A stretch of 7,554 bases of DNA from an uncultured Terrimonas sp. (GTDB taxonomy: Bacteria > Bacteroidota > Bacteroidia > Chitinophagales > Chitinophagaceae), in NCBI GenBank assembly GCA_946886925.1, contig CAMPJQ010000118.1:1-7554 (forward strand), read 5' to 3'. Shown in pieces: positions 7,101 through 7,554 of this stretch. The position numbers and the translations under genes were made by a program. The first letter of the stretch is position 1. The number at the start of each line of letters is the position of its first letter. Below the pieces are notes generated by a model, which did not search any database, was not told where the DNA came from, and worked only from the letters and a program-made list of their open reading frames with translations.

Positions 7101-7554
7101 CCTCATGGGTAAGCTTTTCTGCGTTTTCGGCAAACTGGAGCGCATCAATAAATTCCTGGAGATTTCCATTCATCACATCATCAAGATTATATACGGTAAG
7201 GCCTATGCGATGGTCGGTTACCCTGCCCTGCGGATAATTATAGGTCCTGATCTTTGCCGACCGGTCTCCCGTACTCACAAGGCTTTTACGATGGCGTGCT
7301 ATCTCTTCTTCCTGTTTGCGCACCTGCTCTTCATACAGGCGGGTACGCATCATTTGCATGGCTTTTTCGCGGTTGCCCAATTGCGAACGCTCTGTCTGGC
7401 ATATCACCACCGTGCCGGTAGGAATATGCGTTAGCATCACCTTGGTCTCTACTTTATTTACATTTTGTCCGCCTGCGCCACCGCTCCGCGAGGTTTCCAT
7501 TTTTACATCGCTTTCCCTCAGCTCAAAATCCACTTCTTCCGCTTCGGGCATCAC
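7093..7554 (-). CDS. prfA: Peptide chain release factor 1, C-terminal part (cut by right edge)
   Basis: RF1 recognises UAA and UAG in the ribosomal A site and triggers release of the finished protein. The visible part is the last 153 residues; the 5' half, including the stop-codon-reading PxT motif, is off the window. The catalytic GGQ sits in [14 protein letters not shown] (24-37 of the visible part); its Gln is the residue normally methylated by Prm[23 protein letters not shown] (about 96-117) is close to the E. coli RF1 string [22 protein letters not shown], and the following '[15 protein letters not shown]' also favours RF1 over RF2. The frame is open to the last base, so the GTG/ATG codons at the edge (7554-7549) are internal, not starts. 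The gene ends in a TGA inside a 9-bp direct repeat, 286 bp before the epimerase gene, and is probably a separate transcription unit. Confidence 0.96.
   Translation of the reverse strand: MMPEAEEVDFELRESDVKMETSRSGGAGGQNVNKVETKVMLTHIPTGTVVICQTERSQLGNREKAMQMMRTRLYEEQVRKQEEEIARHRKSLVSTGDRSAKIRTYNYPQGRVTDHRIGLTVYNLDDVMNGNLQEFIDALQFAENAEKLTHEGV

Noticed and set aside
7105..7434. A 109-codon plus-strand open frame with hydrophobic stretches
   Set aside because: Antisense shadow of the RF1 C-terminal domain, which is unmistakable by its GGQ motif.

Overview
The window looks like a chromosomal piece of a Bacteroidetes bacterium, probably near the Chitinophagaceae (family-level placement is inference). 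Three things point there: a promoter of the Bacteroidetes sigma type (TTTG, 18 bp, TAACTTTG) in front of rimP; start codons that mostly lack a Shine-Dalgarno sequence; and an InfB with a long charged, proline-rich linker carrying the 'EGP-(K/R)-I-V' type repeats I associate with this phylum. All six genes are on the minus strand, so transcription runs from the right edge to the left edge.

Right to left: the C-terminal part of peptide chain release factor 1 (prfA, cut by the right edge); a 286-bp spacer with a 7-bp tandem repeat and a small hairpin; a complete NAD-dependent sugar-nucleotide epimerase most like UDP-glucuronate 4-epimerases; a 270-bp spacer holding a possible terminator, an AT-rich inverted repeat, the rimP promoter and a strong leader hairpin; then rimP, nusA and infB; and finally the N-terminal two thirds or less of a SurA-like periplasmic peptidyl-prolyl isomerase/chaperone, cut by the left edge.

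The core is the conserved rimP-nusA-infB cluster (30S maturation, transcription elongation/termination, translation initiation), with short gaps (58 and 82 bp) that fit one operon. The ylxR and L7Ae-like genes seen between nusA and infB in Firmicutes are absent, and the gene after infB is a SurA-like chaperone rather than rbfA. prfA and the epimerase look like separate transcription units.

I find no mobile element, CRISPR array, RNA gene or unknown multi-gene system. The window is mainly housekeeping. The points that deserve a second look are small: the rimP 5' leader structure, the repeated motif in the InfB linker, and the 7-bp tandem repeat behind prfA. No gene-free stretch exceeds 300 bp.
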